This document shows positions 1 through 8,484 of a stretch of 64,000 nt of DNA, in pieces. Origin of the DNA: Microbacterium helvum (lineage in GTDB: Bacteria; Actinomycetota; Actinomycetes; Actinomycetales; Microbacteriaceae). The stretch covers positions 248,001 through 312,000 of the forward strand of contig NZ_JACXZS010000002.1 in assembly GCF_014779795.1 (NCBI RefSeq). Direction: 5' to 3'. The translations under genes and the position numbers were made by a program. The first letter of the stretch is position 1, and every line of letters starts with the position of its first letter. Under the pieces are notes generated by a model. It had not been told where the DNA came from. It ran no database searches and saw only the letters and a program-made list of their open reading frames with translations.

Positions 1-1
1 G

Positions 2-475
2 GAGGTGTTCCGCAACACGGCCGCTCTCGCACTGCTGCCCGTCTTCACCCTGCTTCTCGGAATCGGTGAGGAATCGAAGATCACGATCGTCGCGTATGCC
101 GCGTTCTTCCCGGTGCTGCTGAACACGGTCGCGGGCGTGCGCACCGTCGATCCGCTGCTCATCCGCGCGGCGCGCTCGCTCGGGCTGTCGCAGGTCGCGC
201 TGTTCCGCAAGGTGATCCTGCCGTCGGCGGTGCCGACGATCTTCACCGGCATCCGCATGGCGGGCACCGCATCGATCCTCGTGCTCATCGCCGCCGAGAT
301 GGTCGGCGCCAAGGCCGGACTCGGATTCCTGATCGTCAACGCGCAGTCGAGCTTCCTCATCCCCGCCATGTACGCCGGCATCCTCACCGTCGCGATCCTC
401 GGATTCCTCGTGAACTCGGGTCTCGTCGGCGTCGAACGGCGGCTGTCGCGCTGGCGCACTCCCGCCGGCCACTGA
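2..475 (+). CDS. ABC transporter permease, sulfonate/taurine type (5' end outside window)
   Basis: This is the C-terminal part of an inner-membrane permease of the BPD_transp_1 family (SsuC/TauC-like). About 157 codons are visible and the reading frame is open to the first base, so the start lies upstream. The EAA loop that docks the ATPase is visible as RAARSLGLSQ followed by KVILPSAVPTIFTGIRM, and hydrophobic spans flank it. In this family the permease moves sulfonates, taurine or related compounds using a cytoplasmic ATPase. The next two genes on the same strand are a TauD-type dioxygenase and an NtaA-type monooxygenase, which supports sulfur-compound uptake; nitrate or pyrimidine-type substrates cannot be excluded from sequence alone. 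Confidence 0.85.
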   Translation, partial: EVFRNTAALALLPVFTLLLGIGEESKITIVAYAAFFPVLLNTVAGVRTVDPLLIRAARSLGLSQVALFRKVILPSAVPTIFTGIRMAGTASILVLIAAEMVGAKAGLGFLIVNAQSSFLIPAMYAGILTVAILGFLVNSGLVGVERRLSRWRTPAGH

Positions 476-481
476 ACCGCT

Positions 482-509
482 CCACCCATTCCGCACCACC
501 CATTCCGCA
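482..509 (+). repeat. 14-bp perfect tandem duplication in intergenic gap
   Basis: Two exact copies of ccacccattccgca lie head to tail (482-495 and 496-509) between the permease stop and the dioxygenase start. They look like a recent slip duplication in the untranslated spacer. No function is evident. Confidence 0.8.
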
Positions 510-529
510 CCACCTCGAAAGGAAAAGCC

Positions 530-1456
530 ATGTCCACCTCGACCCTTCTTCCGACCCGCCTGGAGTTCCGCAAGCTCGGCGAGCGCATCGGCGCCGAGAT
601 CCGCGGCCTCGATCTGAGCGCCGACCTCTCCGACGAGACCGTCGCCGAGATCCGCGCCGCCCTGAACGAGCACAAGGCGCTCGTCTTCCGCGACGCGAAC
701 ATCCGCACCGACGAGGAGCAGGTGCGCTTCGCCTCGCGCTTCGGACCGCTGACGACGGCCCACCCGACGGTCGCCGCCGTCGACGGCGCGGCCAACGTGC
801 TGCCCGTCGACAGCGAAGACGGCTCGGCCAACACGTGGCACACCGACGTCACGTTCGTCGTCAACCCGCCGCAGGCCACCACCCTGCGCAGCATCACGCT
901 GCCCGCGTACGGCGGCGAGACGCTCATCGCCTCGAGCGCCGGCGCGTACCAGGATCTGCCCGCCGAACTGCGTGCCTTCGCCGACACGCTCTGGGCGGTG
1001 CACACGAACGACTACGACTACGCCGTGCCGAAGAACCTCGAGCACGACGGTGCCGAGGAGCGGCGCAAAGTGTTCACGCGCGAGATCTACCAGAGCGTGC
1101 ACCCGGTCGTCCGGGTGCACCCGCTCACCGGCGAACGTGGTCTGTTCATCGGCGGGTTCGCGCAGCGCCTGCGCATCGTGGGCCTGTCGAACACCGAGTC
1201 GAAAGACATCATCCGTCTGCTGCAGGCCTACGTCACGCGACCCGAGAACGTCGTGCGGGTGAACTGGGAGCCGAACCAGGTGGTGCTGTTCGACAACCGC
1301 ATCACAAAGCACTACGCGCCCGCGAACTACGGCGATCAGGCGCGCAAGCTCAACCGGGTCACGATCGCCGGCGACATCCCCGCTTCGATCGACGGCACCC
1401 GCAGCCAGTCGCTGCAGGGCGACTCGTCGGCGTACTCCGTCACCGTGGAGGTGTGA
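530..1456 (+). CDS. TauD/TfdA-family 2-oxoglutarate-dependent dioxygenase
   Basis: A 308-residue Fe(II)/2-oxoglutarate dioxygenase of the taurine/alkylsulfate family (TauD, AtsK). Such enzymes hydroxylate the carbon next to a sulfonate or sulfate group so that sulfite or sulfate is released. The iron facial triad is visible as His104-x-Asp106 in WHTDVTF and a distal His261 in TKHYA; an arginine about 11-15 residues later (ARKLNRV) would hold 2-oxoglutarate. Length is normal. The ATG is preceded by a purine-rich AAAGGAAAAG. It sits 54 bases after the permease gene and one base before the next oxygenase gene, so it is probably co-transcribed with both. The exact substrate cannot be read from sequence. 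Confidence 0.88.
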   Translation: MSTSTLLPTRLEFRKLGERIGAEIRGLDLSADLSDETVAEIRAALNEHKALVFRDANIRTDEEQVRFASRFGPLTTAHPTVAAVDGAANVLPVDSEDGSANTWHTDVTFVVNPPQATTLRSITLPAYGGETLIASSAGAYQDLPAELRAFADTLWAVHTNDYDYAVPKNLEHDGAEERRKVFTREIYQSVHPVVRVHPLTGERGLFIGGFAQRLRIVGLSNTESKDIIRLLQAYVTRPENVVRVNWEPNQVVLFDNRITKHYAPANYGDQARKLNRVTIAGDIPASIDGTRSQSLQGDSSAYSVTVEV

Positions 1457-1457
1457 C

Positions 1458-2801
1458 ATGGCGCAGCGTGCGCAGAGGCGACTGCACCTCAACGCCTTCC
1501 TGATGAGCACCGGCCACCACGAGGCGTCGTGGCGGCTGCGCGAGAGCGACCCGCACGCGGGCACCGACATCGCCCACTTCGTGCGACTCGCCCAGACGGC
1601 GGAGCAGGCGAAGCTGGACTCGATCTTCTTCGCCGACTCCCCCGTGCTGTGGGGAAGCGTCGCCAAGCGGCCGACCAGCGCGCTCGAGCCCACGGTGCTG
1701 CTGGCGGCGCTCGCCGTGGCGACCTCGCGCATCGGGCTCATCGCGACCGCGTCGACGAGCTACAACTCGCCGTACAACCTCGCGCGCCGTTTCGCCTCGA
1801 TCGACCACATCTCAGGCGGCCGCGTCGGCTGGAACGTCGTCACCACCGCGGGCGCCGACGCGGCGCGCAACTTCGGGCTCGACGCGCAGCCGCTCCACGA
1901 CGACCGGTACGCGCGTGCCGCCGAGTTCCTCGACGTCGCCGAGAAGCTCTGGGACTCGTGGGACGACGACGCCGTGCTGGCCGACAAGGCCGCCGGGGTG
2001 TGGGGCGATGAGGAGCGTGTGCACCCCGTCGAGCACACCGGTCGCTACTTCTCGGTGCGTGGCCCGCTCGACATCCCGCGCTCGCCGCAGGGGCGCCCTG
2101 TCATCGTTCAGGCGGGGTCGTCCGAGAACGGCAAGGACCTGGCGGCGCGATACGCCGAGGCCGTGTTCACCGCGCAGCAGACACTCGAAGACGCGCAGGC
2201 GTTCTACGGCGATCTCAAGCGTCGAACCGCCGCGGTCGGCCGCGATCCCGAGAGCATCAAGATCCTGCCCGGCATCGTCCCCGTGATCGCGTCGACCGAG
2301 GCCGAGGCGCGGCGGCGCGACCGAGAGCTCGACGAGCTGATCCGTCCTGAGTACGCGCGCAATGAGCTCGCCGGCGTGCTGGGGCTGTCACCGCGGGATC
2401 TTCCGCTGGACGCCCAGCTGCCGGAGGATCTGCCGAGTGAGGACGCGGTCGAGGGCGCGAAGAGCCGATACACGCTGATCGTCGAACTCGCCCGTCGTGA
2501 GCACCTGACCGTGCGGGAGCTCATCGGGCGTCTCGGCGGCGGACGCGGCCATCGCACCATCGCCGGAACGCCGGAGCAGGTGGCCGATGCGCTTCAGACA
2601 TGGTTCGATGCCGGCGCGGCCGACGGGTTCAACATCATGCCCGCGACGCTTCCCGGAGGCCTGGACGACTTCGTGGACCACGTCGTGCCGATCCTGCGTG
2701 AGCGCGGCCTGTTCCGCGCCGAATACGAGGGAGCCACCCTGCGCGAGCACTACGGACTGGCGCGCCCCATTCCGGTCCGCGCGGAGGCCGTTCCCGCCTG
2801 A
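1458..2801 (+). CDS. NtaA/SnaA/DszA-family FMNH2-dependent monooxygenase
   Basis: A 447-residue class C flavin monooxygenase of the luciferase-like superfamily. The pattern HLNAFLMSTGHHEASWR at the N terminus, SYNSPYNLARRFASIDHISGGR and the GWNVVTT segment are typical of the NtaA/SnaA/DszA branch, which oxidises aminopolycarboxylates, pristinamycin or dibenzothiophene sulfones with reduced flavin from a partner reductase. No reductase gene is visible downstream, so FMNH2 must come from elsewhere. It starts one base after the dioxygenase stop, with GTGGAGGT as ribosome site. Together the permease, dioxygenase and this enzyme suggest scavenging of organosulfur compounds; desulfurisation of an alkyl- or aryl-sulfur substrate is an inference. 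Confidence 0.88.
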   Translation: MAQRAQRRLHLNAFLMSTGHHEASWRLRESDPHAGTDIAHFVRLAQTAEQAKLDSIFFADSPVLWGSVAKRPTSALEPTVLLAALAVATSRIGLIATASTSYNSPYNLARRFASIDHISGGRVGWNVVTTAGADAARNFGLDAQPLHDDRYARAAEFLDVAEKLWDSWDDDAVLADKAAGVWGDEERVHPVEHTGRYFSVRGPLDIPRSPQGRPVIVQAGSSENGKDLAARYAEAVFTAQQTLEDAQAFYGDLKRRTAAVGRDPESIKILPGIVPVIASTEAEARRRDRELDELIRPEYARNELAGVLGLSPRDLPLDAQLPEDLPSEDAVEGAKSRYTLIVELARREHLTVRELIGRLGGGRGHRTIAGTPEQVADALQTWFDAGAADGFNIMPATLPGGLDDFVDHVVPILRERGLFRAEYEGATLREHYGLARPIPVRAEAVPA

Positions 2802-2821
2802 CCAGCCCTCTCGGCACGCCG

Positions 2822-2907
2822 ACCATGCCCTTCTCTCGCCGACCATGCCCGAACGTTCGGGCATGGTGGCGGAGGGAGGGGCATGGTCGCGCGGGGACGG
2901 GCATGGT
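2822..2907. repeat. 20-bp phased palindromic array with a 26-bp perfect palindrome at its centre
   Basis: Five copies of a 9-mer occur: accatgccc at 2822 and 2842, and its complement gggcatggt at 2859, 2879 and 2899. Same-orientation copies are exactly 20 bases apart. The central pair forms a perfect 26-bp palindrome at 2842-2867, each arm reading accatgcccgaac inward to a gttc centre. The outer spacers are also loosely symmetric (ttctctcgcc against ctccctccgc). The array begins 20 bases after the monooxygenase stop and ends 10 bases before a -10-like TAGCGT of the phosphoribosyltransferase gene. It may be an operator for a protein bound on one DNA face, an extragenic palindromic repeat, or a terminator for the upstream operon. 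Confidence 0.85.
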
Positions 2908-2917
2908 CGCGGAGGCG

Positions 2918-2923
2918 TAGCGT
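2918..2923 (+). promoter_or_regulatory. -10 element of an apparent leaderless promoter for the phosphoribosyltransferase
   Basis: TAGCGT is followed by exactly six bases (ggaggg) and then ATG at 2930, so transcription would begin at or next to the start codon. The six bases also resemble a Shine-Dalgarno site but are too close to the ATG to act as one. The -35 region would fall inside the palindromic array just upstream. Confidence 0.45.
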
Positions 2924-2929
2924 GGAGGG

Positions 2930-3562
2930 ATGGCCCTGTTCGCGGATCGGCGGGCGGCCGGACGAGCGCTCGCCGCGGACCTCGAGAACCGGCGCGGGAC
3001 GGATGCCGTCGTGCTGGGCATCCCGCGCGGCGGCGTCGTGGTCGCGGCCGCGGTCGTCGCGGAACTCGGCCTGCCGCTGGACGCGGTGCTCGTGCGCAAG
3101 CTCGGCGCGACCGGACACGAGGAGTTCGCGATCGGTGCGATCGCGGAGGGGGTGCGCATCGTGACCCCGGACGCCGTGCGCTGGGCCGGCATGACCGCCG
3201 GCGATGTCGACGACGTCGAGAATGCCGAGCGGGGCGAGCTCGCACGGCGCGAGGACGCGTACGGTGCCGGCTCGATCGACCTCGCGGGCCGCGTCGCGAT
3301 CGTCGTCGACGACGGCGTCGCGACCGGGGCGACCGCGATCGCCGCCTGTCGCGCGTTGCGGGCGCGGCACCCCTCGCGGATCGTCCTTGCTGTTCCCGTC
3401 GCTCCGGACCGATGGATGCCTCCCGCCGACGCCGCGGACGAGTACGTGTGTCCGCATCGCGAAGACGACTTCTGGGCCGTCGGCCAGTTCTACGACGACT
3501 TCGCCCAGACGAGCGACGAGGAGGTCGTGGCGCTGCTGCAGCACCACGACCTCCCCTCATGA
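2930..3562 (+). CDS. Type I phosphoribosyltransferase domain protein
   Basis: A 210-residue protein with the PRTase I fold. The PRPP-binding loop is visible at about residues 123-135 as VVDDGVATGATA, preceded by a hydrophobic strand, and the N-terminal region carries GIPRGGVVVAAAVV, typical of the stand-alone actinobacterial phosphoribosyltransferases related to M. tuberculosis Rv0571c (without its extra hydrolase domain). The substrate base is not identifiable. It is monocistronic: the next gene is convergent eight bases away, and an unusual palindromic array sits in its promoter region. Start ATG 2930 was chosen because it fits the conserved FADRRAAGRALA start and the -10 hexamer. Confidence 0.88.
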   Translation: MALFADRRAAGRALAADLENRRGTDAVVLGIPRGGVVVAAAVVAELGLPLDAVLVRKLGATGHEEFAIGAIAEGVRIVTPDAVRWAGMTAGDVDDVENAERGELARREDAYGAGSIDLAGRVAIVVDDGVATGATAIAACRALRARHPSRIVLAVPVAPDRWMPPADAADEYVCPHREDDFWAVGQFYDDFAQTSDEEVVALLQHHDLPS

Positions 3563-3570
3563 GGGACGCG

Positions 3571-5244
3571 TCAGCGCGACAGCGCGAAGCGCAGCGTGTC
3601 GAGGCCGACACCGCCGATGTCGAGCGCGCGCTTGTGGAACTGCTTGATCGAGAAGGCGTCGCCCTCGCGCGCGGCGACCTCATCGCGCAGCTGCTCCCAG
3701 ATGCGCTGGCCGACCTTGTACGCGGGAGCCTGTCCGGGCCAGCCGAGGTAGCGGTTCACCTCGAACTTGACGAACTCGTCGGGCATGTTGACGTTGTGGA
3801 GCATGAAGTCCAGCGCGTAGTCGGCGTCCCACACGCCCTGGCCGTCGAGTCGCGGCTTCTCCAGGTGCACGCCGATGTCGAGCACGACGCGGGCAGCGCG
3901 CATGCGCTGGCCGTCGAGCATGCCGAGGCGGTCTGCGGGGTCCGACAGGTAGCCGAGCTGCTCCATGAGGCGCTCGGCGTACAGCGCCCAGCCCTCGGCG
4001 TGACCCGACGTGCCGCCCAGCAGGCGACGGTACGTGTTCAGCTGCGCACGGTTGTACACCGCCTGCGCGATCTGCAGGTGGTGGCCGGGAACGCCCTCGT
4101 GGTACACGGTGGTGAGTTCGCGCCACGTGTCGAAGTCCTCGACACCCTCGGGCACCGACCACCACATGCGGCCCGGGCGCGAGAAGTCGTCCGTCGGACC
4201 CGTGTAGTAGATGCCGCCCTCCTTGGTGGGGGCGATCATGCACTCCAGATCGCGGATCGGCGCCGCGATGTCGAAGTGCGTCCTGCCGAGCTCTTCGATG
4301 GCACGGTCGCTGGTCTGCTGCATCCACTTCTGCAAGGCGTCCGTGCCGTACAGCTTGCGCGACGTGTCATGCTCGAGGAATGCCACCGCCTCTTCCACCG
4401 AGGCGCCCGGCTTGATCTCGTTTGCGATCGACTCCTGCTCGGCGACCATGCGCGCGAGCTCCTCGACACCCCAGTCGTAGGTCTCGTCGAGGTCGATCGT
4501 CGCTCCGAGGAAGCGGCGGGAGTGCAGCGCGTACAGCTCGCGGCCGACGGCGTCCTTCTCGGCGGCTGCCGGCGCGAGTTCGTTCGACAGGAACGAGGCG
4601 AGCTCGTCGTAGGCGACGCGCGCAGCGTTGGCGTTGTCGGCCAGATCACGTGCGAGGGATGCCGGAAGCTGGCCCTCTTCGGGCGCCGCCTCGGCAGCGA
4701 ACGTGGCGAAGAAGCCGCCGTCGGCCGTGTAGCGGGCGATCTGCGTGACGACCTCGACCACCTGGCGGCGCGCAGGGACGACATTCTGCGCGATGCCCTC
4801 GCGCAGCGAGGCGACGTAGCCGTCGATGGCGCCCGGGACCGCGGCGAGGCGCGTGGCGATGACGGACCAGTCATCGGTGGTGGCCGTCGGCATGAGGTCG
4901 AAGGCCGAGCGGATGTCCTGGGCGTGCGAGGAGATCACGTTCAGGTCGCGCAGGTGCCACTTCGCCTCGTCGAGGTCGAGGCCGAGCTGGATCTCGCGCG
5001 AGAGGTCATCCTTGGTCACCTCGTCGACGAAGTCGACAGGGGCCGCGGCTTGCAGTGCGGCGAGAGTCTTGCGGCCCTCTTCGGCGAGGCGCTCCTGTCC
5101 GGCCGGGCTGTAGTCGCCGAACCGGCCGTTGTGCTCGGTGCGACCGATGTAGGTCGCGAGCGTCGGCTCCAGTTCGGCAAGGGTGTCGACCCACGCATCT
5201 GCGATCTTGTCGATCTGCGTGGGCGTGCGGGTTTCGTCTGTCAT
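3571..5244 (-). CDS. DUF885 family protein, metallopeptidase-like
   Basis: A 557-residue DUF885 protein. It carries a zincin-like HEGVPGHH motif at about residue 380 (TVYHEGVPGHHLQ), which in DUF885 proteins is thought to bind zinc, so a peptidase or carboxypeptidase-like hydrolase is likely. No signal peptide is seen, suggesting a cytoplasmic enzyme. Its stop is convergent with the phosphoribosyltransferase. The ATG at 5244 is supported by a TAGGCT hexamer seven bases upstream, fitting a leaderless transcript. It lies next to polA on the same strand, separated by 52 bases. Substrate is unknown. Confidence 0.85.
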   Translation of the reverse strand: MTDETRTPTQIDKIADAWVDTLAELEPTLATYIGRTEHNGRFGDYSPAGQERLAEEGRKTLAALQAAAPVDFVDEVTKDDLSREIQLGLDLDEAKWHLRDLNVISSHAQDIRSAFDLMPTATTDDWSVIATRLAAVPGAIDGYVASLREGIAQNVVPARRQVVEVVTQIARYTADGGFFATFAAEAAPEEGQLPASLARDLADNANAARVAYDELASFLSNELAPAAAEKDAVGRELYALHSRRFLGATIDLDETYDWGVEELARMVAEQESIANEIKPGASVEEAVAFLEHDTSRKLYGTDALQKWMQQTSDRAIEELGRTHFDIAAPIRDLECMIAPTKEGGIYYTGPTDDFSRPGRMWWSVPEGVEDFDTWRELTTVYHEGVPGHHLQIAQAVYNRAQLNTYRRLLGGTSGHAEGWALYAERLMEQLGYLSDPADRLGMLDGQRMRAARVVLDIGVHLEKPRLDGQGVWDADYALDFMLHNVNMPDEFVKFEVNRYLGWPGQAPAYKVGQRIWEQLRDEVAAREGDAFSIKQFHKRALDIGGVGLDTLRFALSR

Positions 5245-5251
5245 GACTCTG

Positions 5252-5257
5252 AGCCTA
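5252..5257 (-). promoter_or_regulatory. -10 element (TAGGCT) of DUF885 gene, apparent leaderless
   Basis: On the minus strand TAGGCT lies seven bases before the ATG at 5244. No ribosome-binding site fits in between, so the mRNA probably starts at the ATG. Confidence 0.45.
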
Positions 5258-5296
5258 AGTGCTGTCGCGGGTGGGATTCAGTGCCGGGGCGGATCG

Positions 5297-7954
5297 TCAG
5301 TGCCCGGCTTCGTTCCAGTCGCCGCCTCGGCCGATCTGCACGTCGAGCGGCACCGACAGCGTGGCGGCATCGCCCATGCGGGTGCGCACGATCTGCTCGG
5401 CGGCATCCCACTCCCCCGGCGCGACCTCGACGACGAGCTCGTCGTGGATCTGCAGCAGCACGCGTGAGCGCAGCTCGGCCGCCGCGAAGTCGTCGTGGAT
5501 GTGGAAGAGCGCGATCTTCATGATGTCGGCCGCGCTTCCCTGGATCGGGGCGTTGAGCGCCGCGCGCTCGGCGTTCTCGCGCAGCACCCGGTTGGGGCTG
5601 GCGAGATCGGGGAACGGCCGGCGGCGGCCGAAGATCGTCTCGGTGTAGCCGTCGATCCGAGCCTGCTCGACGGATGAGCGCAGGTAGTCGCGCACCGCGC
5701 CGAACCGGGCGAAGTACTCCATCATGAGCTGCTTGGCCTCGGCCTGCTCGATGCGCAGCTGCTTCGACAGTCCGAATGCCGAGAGGCCGTAGACCAGCCC
5801 GTACGACATCGCCTTGACCTTCGTGCGCATCTGCGGGGTGACGTCCTCGGGTGCGACGCCGAACACGCGGGAGCCGACGAAGCGGTGCGTGTCCTCTCCG
5901 GAGTTGAACGCCTCGATGAGTCCGGGATCCTCGGACAGATGCGCCATGATGCGCATCTCGATCTGCGAGTAGTCGGCGGTCAGCAGCGTCTCGTACCCCT
6001 CGCCGACCGTGAAGGCCGAGCGGATGCGGCGGCTCTCTTCGGTGCGGATCGGGATGTTCTGCAGGTTGGGGTCGGTGCTCGACAGGCGGCCGGTCTGGCT
6101 GCCGGTCTGCACGTAGGTCGTGTGGATGCGTCCATCGTCGCCGATCGCCTTGTCGTTGCCGATGGAGCTGTCGAGCGACTCGATGATCTGTCGCAGCTTC
6201 GTGGCCTCGCGGTGCTGCAGCAGCAGATCGAGGAAGGGGTGGGGATTCGTCTCCTGCAGGTCCGCGAGCACGGCGGCGTCGGTCGAGTAGCCGGTCTTGG
6301 TCTTGCGGGTCTTCGGCAGCTGCAGCTCGTCGAAGAGCACCTCCTGCAGCTGCTTGGGCGAGCCGAGGTTCACCTCGCGCCCGATCGCCGCGTACGCCTC
6401 TTGGGCGAGGCCGTCGGCGCGCGCGCCCAGCTCGCCCGAGAAGGTGGACAGGATCTCGTGCGAGACGGCGACGCCCGCGAGCTCCATGTCGGCCAGCGTG
6501 TGCAGCGTGGGCAGTTCGATGTCGGAGAGCACGCCGGCGACGCTCGCGGGCAGCTCGGCGGTCACGGCGTGGGCCACCCGCAGGGTGTACCACGACAGCT
6601 GACCCGGGGTCGCTCCCTCGGTCTCGGGCACGAGCTGCGACGGGTCGGCCTCGGGAAGCTTCTCGTCGAGGTAGCGGTCGACGAGGTCTGCGAGGGTCTT
6701 GTCGGGGAAGCTCGGACGCAGCAGCCATCCGGCCAGCACGACGTCCATCACCAGCCCGCCCAGGCTCAGCCCCGCGCGGCGCAGCGCCTTGACCTGCGGC
6801 TTCGCGTCGGCGAACACCTTGGGCGCGTCGGACGCGAGCCACGGCGTGAGGGACGCCTCCACCTCCGGCGTCCATGACGCTTCGGCCGCAGAATCGGCGG
6901 TGGCCACGCCGATGCGCGCGGGAAGCCCGCGCTCGACGGTGAGCGTCACGCCCACCTCGCCGGTCGCGGCGTCGAGCCACCCCGCGAGATCCGCGCCCGA
7001 CAGCTCGGCGGCGACCGGGGCGAGCTCTGCCGCTGCGGAGTTGACCGCGGCCATCTGCTGCTCGATGCCGGCGAGCTCTGCCACCCGTGGGATGAGCGTC
7101 TTGAACTCGAGGCGGGAGAAGATGTCGCGCACGGCCTGCGCATCCATCGGCTGCACCTCGAGGTCGGCCGGGCCGTAGGGCAGCTCGACGTCGCGCAGCA
7201 GCCGGTTGAGGCGACGGTTGCGCCGGACGTCCTCGGTGTGCGCGACCAGGTTGCCGCCGACGACGCCCTTGATGGTGCTCGCGCCTTCGAGCAGCGCGTC
7301 CAGCGAGCCGAACTGGTTCAGCCACTTGACCGCCGTCTTCTCACCGACCTTCGGCACGCCGGGAAGGTTGTCGCTGGTCTCGCCGACGAGAGCGGCGATG
7401 TCGGGATACTGCTCGGGCGGCACCCCGTAGCGGTCGATCACGGCCTGACGGTCGTAGCGCTTGAGCTGCGACACGCCCTGCACGTTCGGGTAGAGCAGCG
7501 TGATGTCGTCGTTGACGAGCTGGATGGTGTCGCGGTCGCCCGAGCAGACGAGGACGTTGAAGCCCTGCTCGGCACCCTGCGTCGCGAGTGTCGCCAGGAT
7601 GTCGTCGGCCTCGATGTCTTCTTTCTGGATGACGGTGATGCTCATCGCCGCGAGGCAGTCCTGCAGGAGCGGGATCTGACCCTTGAACTCGTTCGGCGTC
7701 TCAGAGCGGTTCGCCTTGTACTCCTCATACTCGCGCGTGCGGAACGACTGCCGTGACGTGTCGAACGCGATCGCGAGATGCGTGGGCTTCTCGGCCTTCA
7801 GCAGGTTGATCAGCATCGCGAGGAACCCGTAGATGCCGTTGGTGTGCTGCCCGTCCTTGGTCGAGAAGTTGTCGACCGGGAGCGCATAGAACGCTCGGTA
7901 GGCCAGCGAATGGCCGTCGACGACCAGAAGGGTAGGCTTTGCGGAGTCCGTCAC
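5297..7954 (-). CDS. polA: DNA polymerase I
   Basis: An 885-residue family A DNA polymerase for Okazaki-fragment processing and repair. The N-terminal ~290 residues are the 5' nuclease (VVDGHSLAYRAFYALP at the start; SGDRDTIQLV later). The middle exonuclease-like domain lacks recognisable DEDD residues and is probably inactive. Polymerase motif A is DYSQIE at 661-666, motif B carries KAMSYG with Tyr at about 718, and motif C is HDE at 837-839. Tyr at the motif B position, where E. coli has Phe762, is known from M. tuberculosis Pol I and lowers discrimination against dideoxynucleotides. The start is GTG at 7954, six bases after a TAGGCT hexamer, so it looks leaderless. Confidence 0.97.
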   Translation of the reverse strand: MTDSAKPTLLVVDGHSLAYRAFYALPVDNFSTKDGQHTNGIYGFLAMLINLLKAEKPTHLAIAFDTSRQSFRTREYEEYKANRSETPNEFKGQIPLLQDCLAAMSITVIQKEDIEADDILATLATQGAEQGFNVLVCSGDRDTIQLVNDDITLLYPNVQGVSQLKRYDRQAVIDRYGVPPEQYPDIAALVGETSDNLPGVPKVGEKTAVKWLNQFGSLDALLEGASTIKGVVGGNLVAHTEDVRRNRRLNRLLRDVELPYGPADLEVQPMDAQAVRDIFSRLEFKTLIPRVAELAGIEQQMAAVNSAAAELAPVAAELSGADLAGWLDAATGEVGVTLTVERGLPARIGVATADSAAEASWTPEVEASLTPWLASDAPKVFADAKPQVKALRRAGLSLGGLVMDVVLAGWLLRPSFPDKTLADLVDRYLDEKLPEADPSQLVPETEGATPGQLSWYTLRVAHAVTAELPASVAGVLSDIELPTLHTLADMELAGVAVSHEILSTFSGELGARADGLAQEAYAAIGREVNLGSPKQLQEVLFDELQLPKTRKTKTGYSTDAAVLADLQETNPHPFLDLLLQHREATKLRQIIESLDSSIGNDKAIGDDGRIHTTYVQTGSQTGRLSSTDPNLQNIPIRTEESRRIRSAFTVGEGYETLLTADYSQIEMRIMAHLSEDPGLIEAFNSGEDTHRFVGSRVFGVAPEDVTPQMRTKVKAMSYGLVYGLSAFGLSKQLRIEQAEAKQLMMEYFARFGAVRDYLRSSVEQARIDGYTETIFGRRRPFPDLASPNRVLRENAERAALNAPIQGSAADIMKIALFHIHDDFAAAELRSRVLLQIHDELVVEVAPGEWDAAEQIVRTRMGDAATLSVPLDVQIGRGGDWNEAGH

Positions 7955-7960
7955 CCTGCC

Positions 7961-7966
7961 AGCCTA
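7961..7966 (-). promoter_or_regulatory. -10 element (TAGGCT) of polA, apparent leaderless
   Basis: TAGGCT on the minus strand is followed by ggcagg and then the GTG start at 7954. The same hexamer-to-start geometry is seen for the response regulator gene at 9151, whose spacer tggcag is almost identical. Confidence 0.45.
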
Positions 7967-8032
7967 GCCAGGGCCGACGACACCCGATCTCCGTCGCGGG
8001 CGCCGCCCCCGCGGCCCGACCGAAGGTGCGCC

Positions 8033-8482
8033 ATGCCCGATCACTCCCCCGCTGCCGCCGCGTCCGCCGAGGTGGACGGACTCGCGTGGGCGATGAGCCG
8101 CGGCATCGGCGCCCTCGCCGAGAAGATGGGGTTCGAGTGGCTGGAGTTCACCCCCGAGCGTGCGGTCGCGCGCATGCCTGTCGAGGGCAACACCCAGCCC
8201 GTCGGCCTCTTCCACGGTGGAGCGTACGTCGTGCTCGGCGAGTCGCTCGGCTCCATGCATGCCAACTTCCACGCCGGTCCCGGCCGCCTCGCCGTCGGCG
8301 TCGACATCAACGCCACGCACACGCGCTCCGCGACCGCCGGCCACGTGACCGGCGTGTGCACGCCGCTGCACCTCGGCCGCAGCCTCACCGTCCACGAGAT
8401 CGTCGTGACCGACGATCAGGGCCGCCGCTGCTCGACCGTGCGCATCACGAACCACATCAAGGATCTGCCGCCGCAGAAATGA
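8033..8482 (+). CDS. PaaI-family hotdog-fold thioesterase
   Basis: A 149-residue hotdog protein of the PaaI/YbgC acyl-CoA thioesterase group. The core pattern GLFHGGAYVVLGESLGS contains the conserved HGG followed by the catalytic-helix glutamate or aspartate position, and the later strand GVDINATHTRSA is typical. Such enzymes hydrolyse acyl-CoA esters, often aromatic, or the last step of menaquinone synthesis (DHNA-CoA). The frame is open further upstream, but ATG 8033 was chosen because residues before it match no family member. It is divergent from polA and convergent with the ANTAR regulator, separated by a strong hairpin. Specific substrate is unknown. Confidence 0.85.
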   Translation: MPDHSPAAAASAEVDGLAWAMSRGIGALAEKMGFEWLEFTPERAVARMPVEGNTQPVGLFHGGAYVVLGESLGSMHANFHAGPGRLAVGVDINATHTRSATAGHVTGVCTPLHLGRSLTVHEIVVTDDQGRRCSTVRITNHIKDLPPQK

Positions 8483-8484
8483 GA

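Noticed and set aside
2587-5523. A 978-codon plus-strand open frame across the monooxygenase end and DUF885
   Set aside because: Out of frame with the monooxygenase and phosphoribosyltransferase genes and antisense to DUF885; low-complexity Arg/Ala/Val product.
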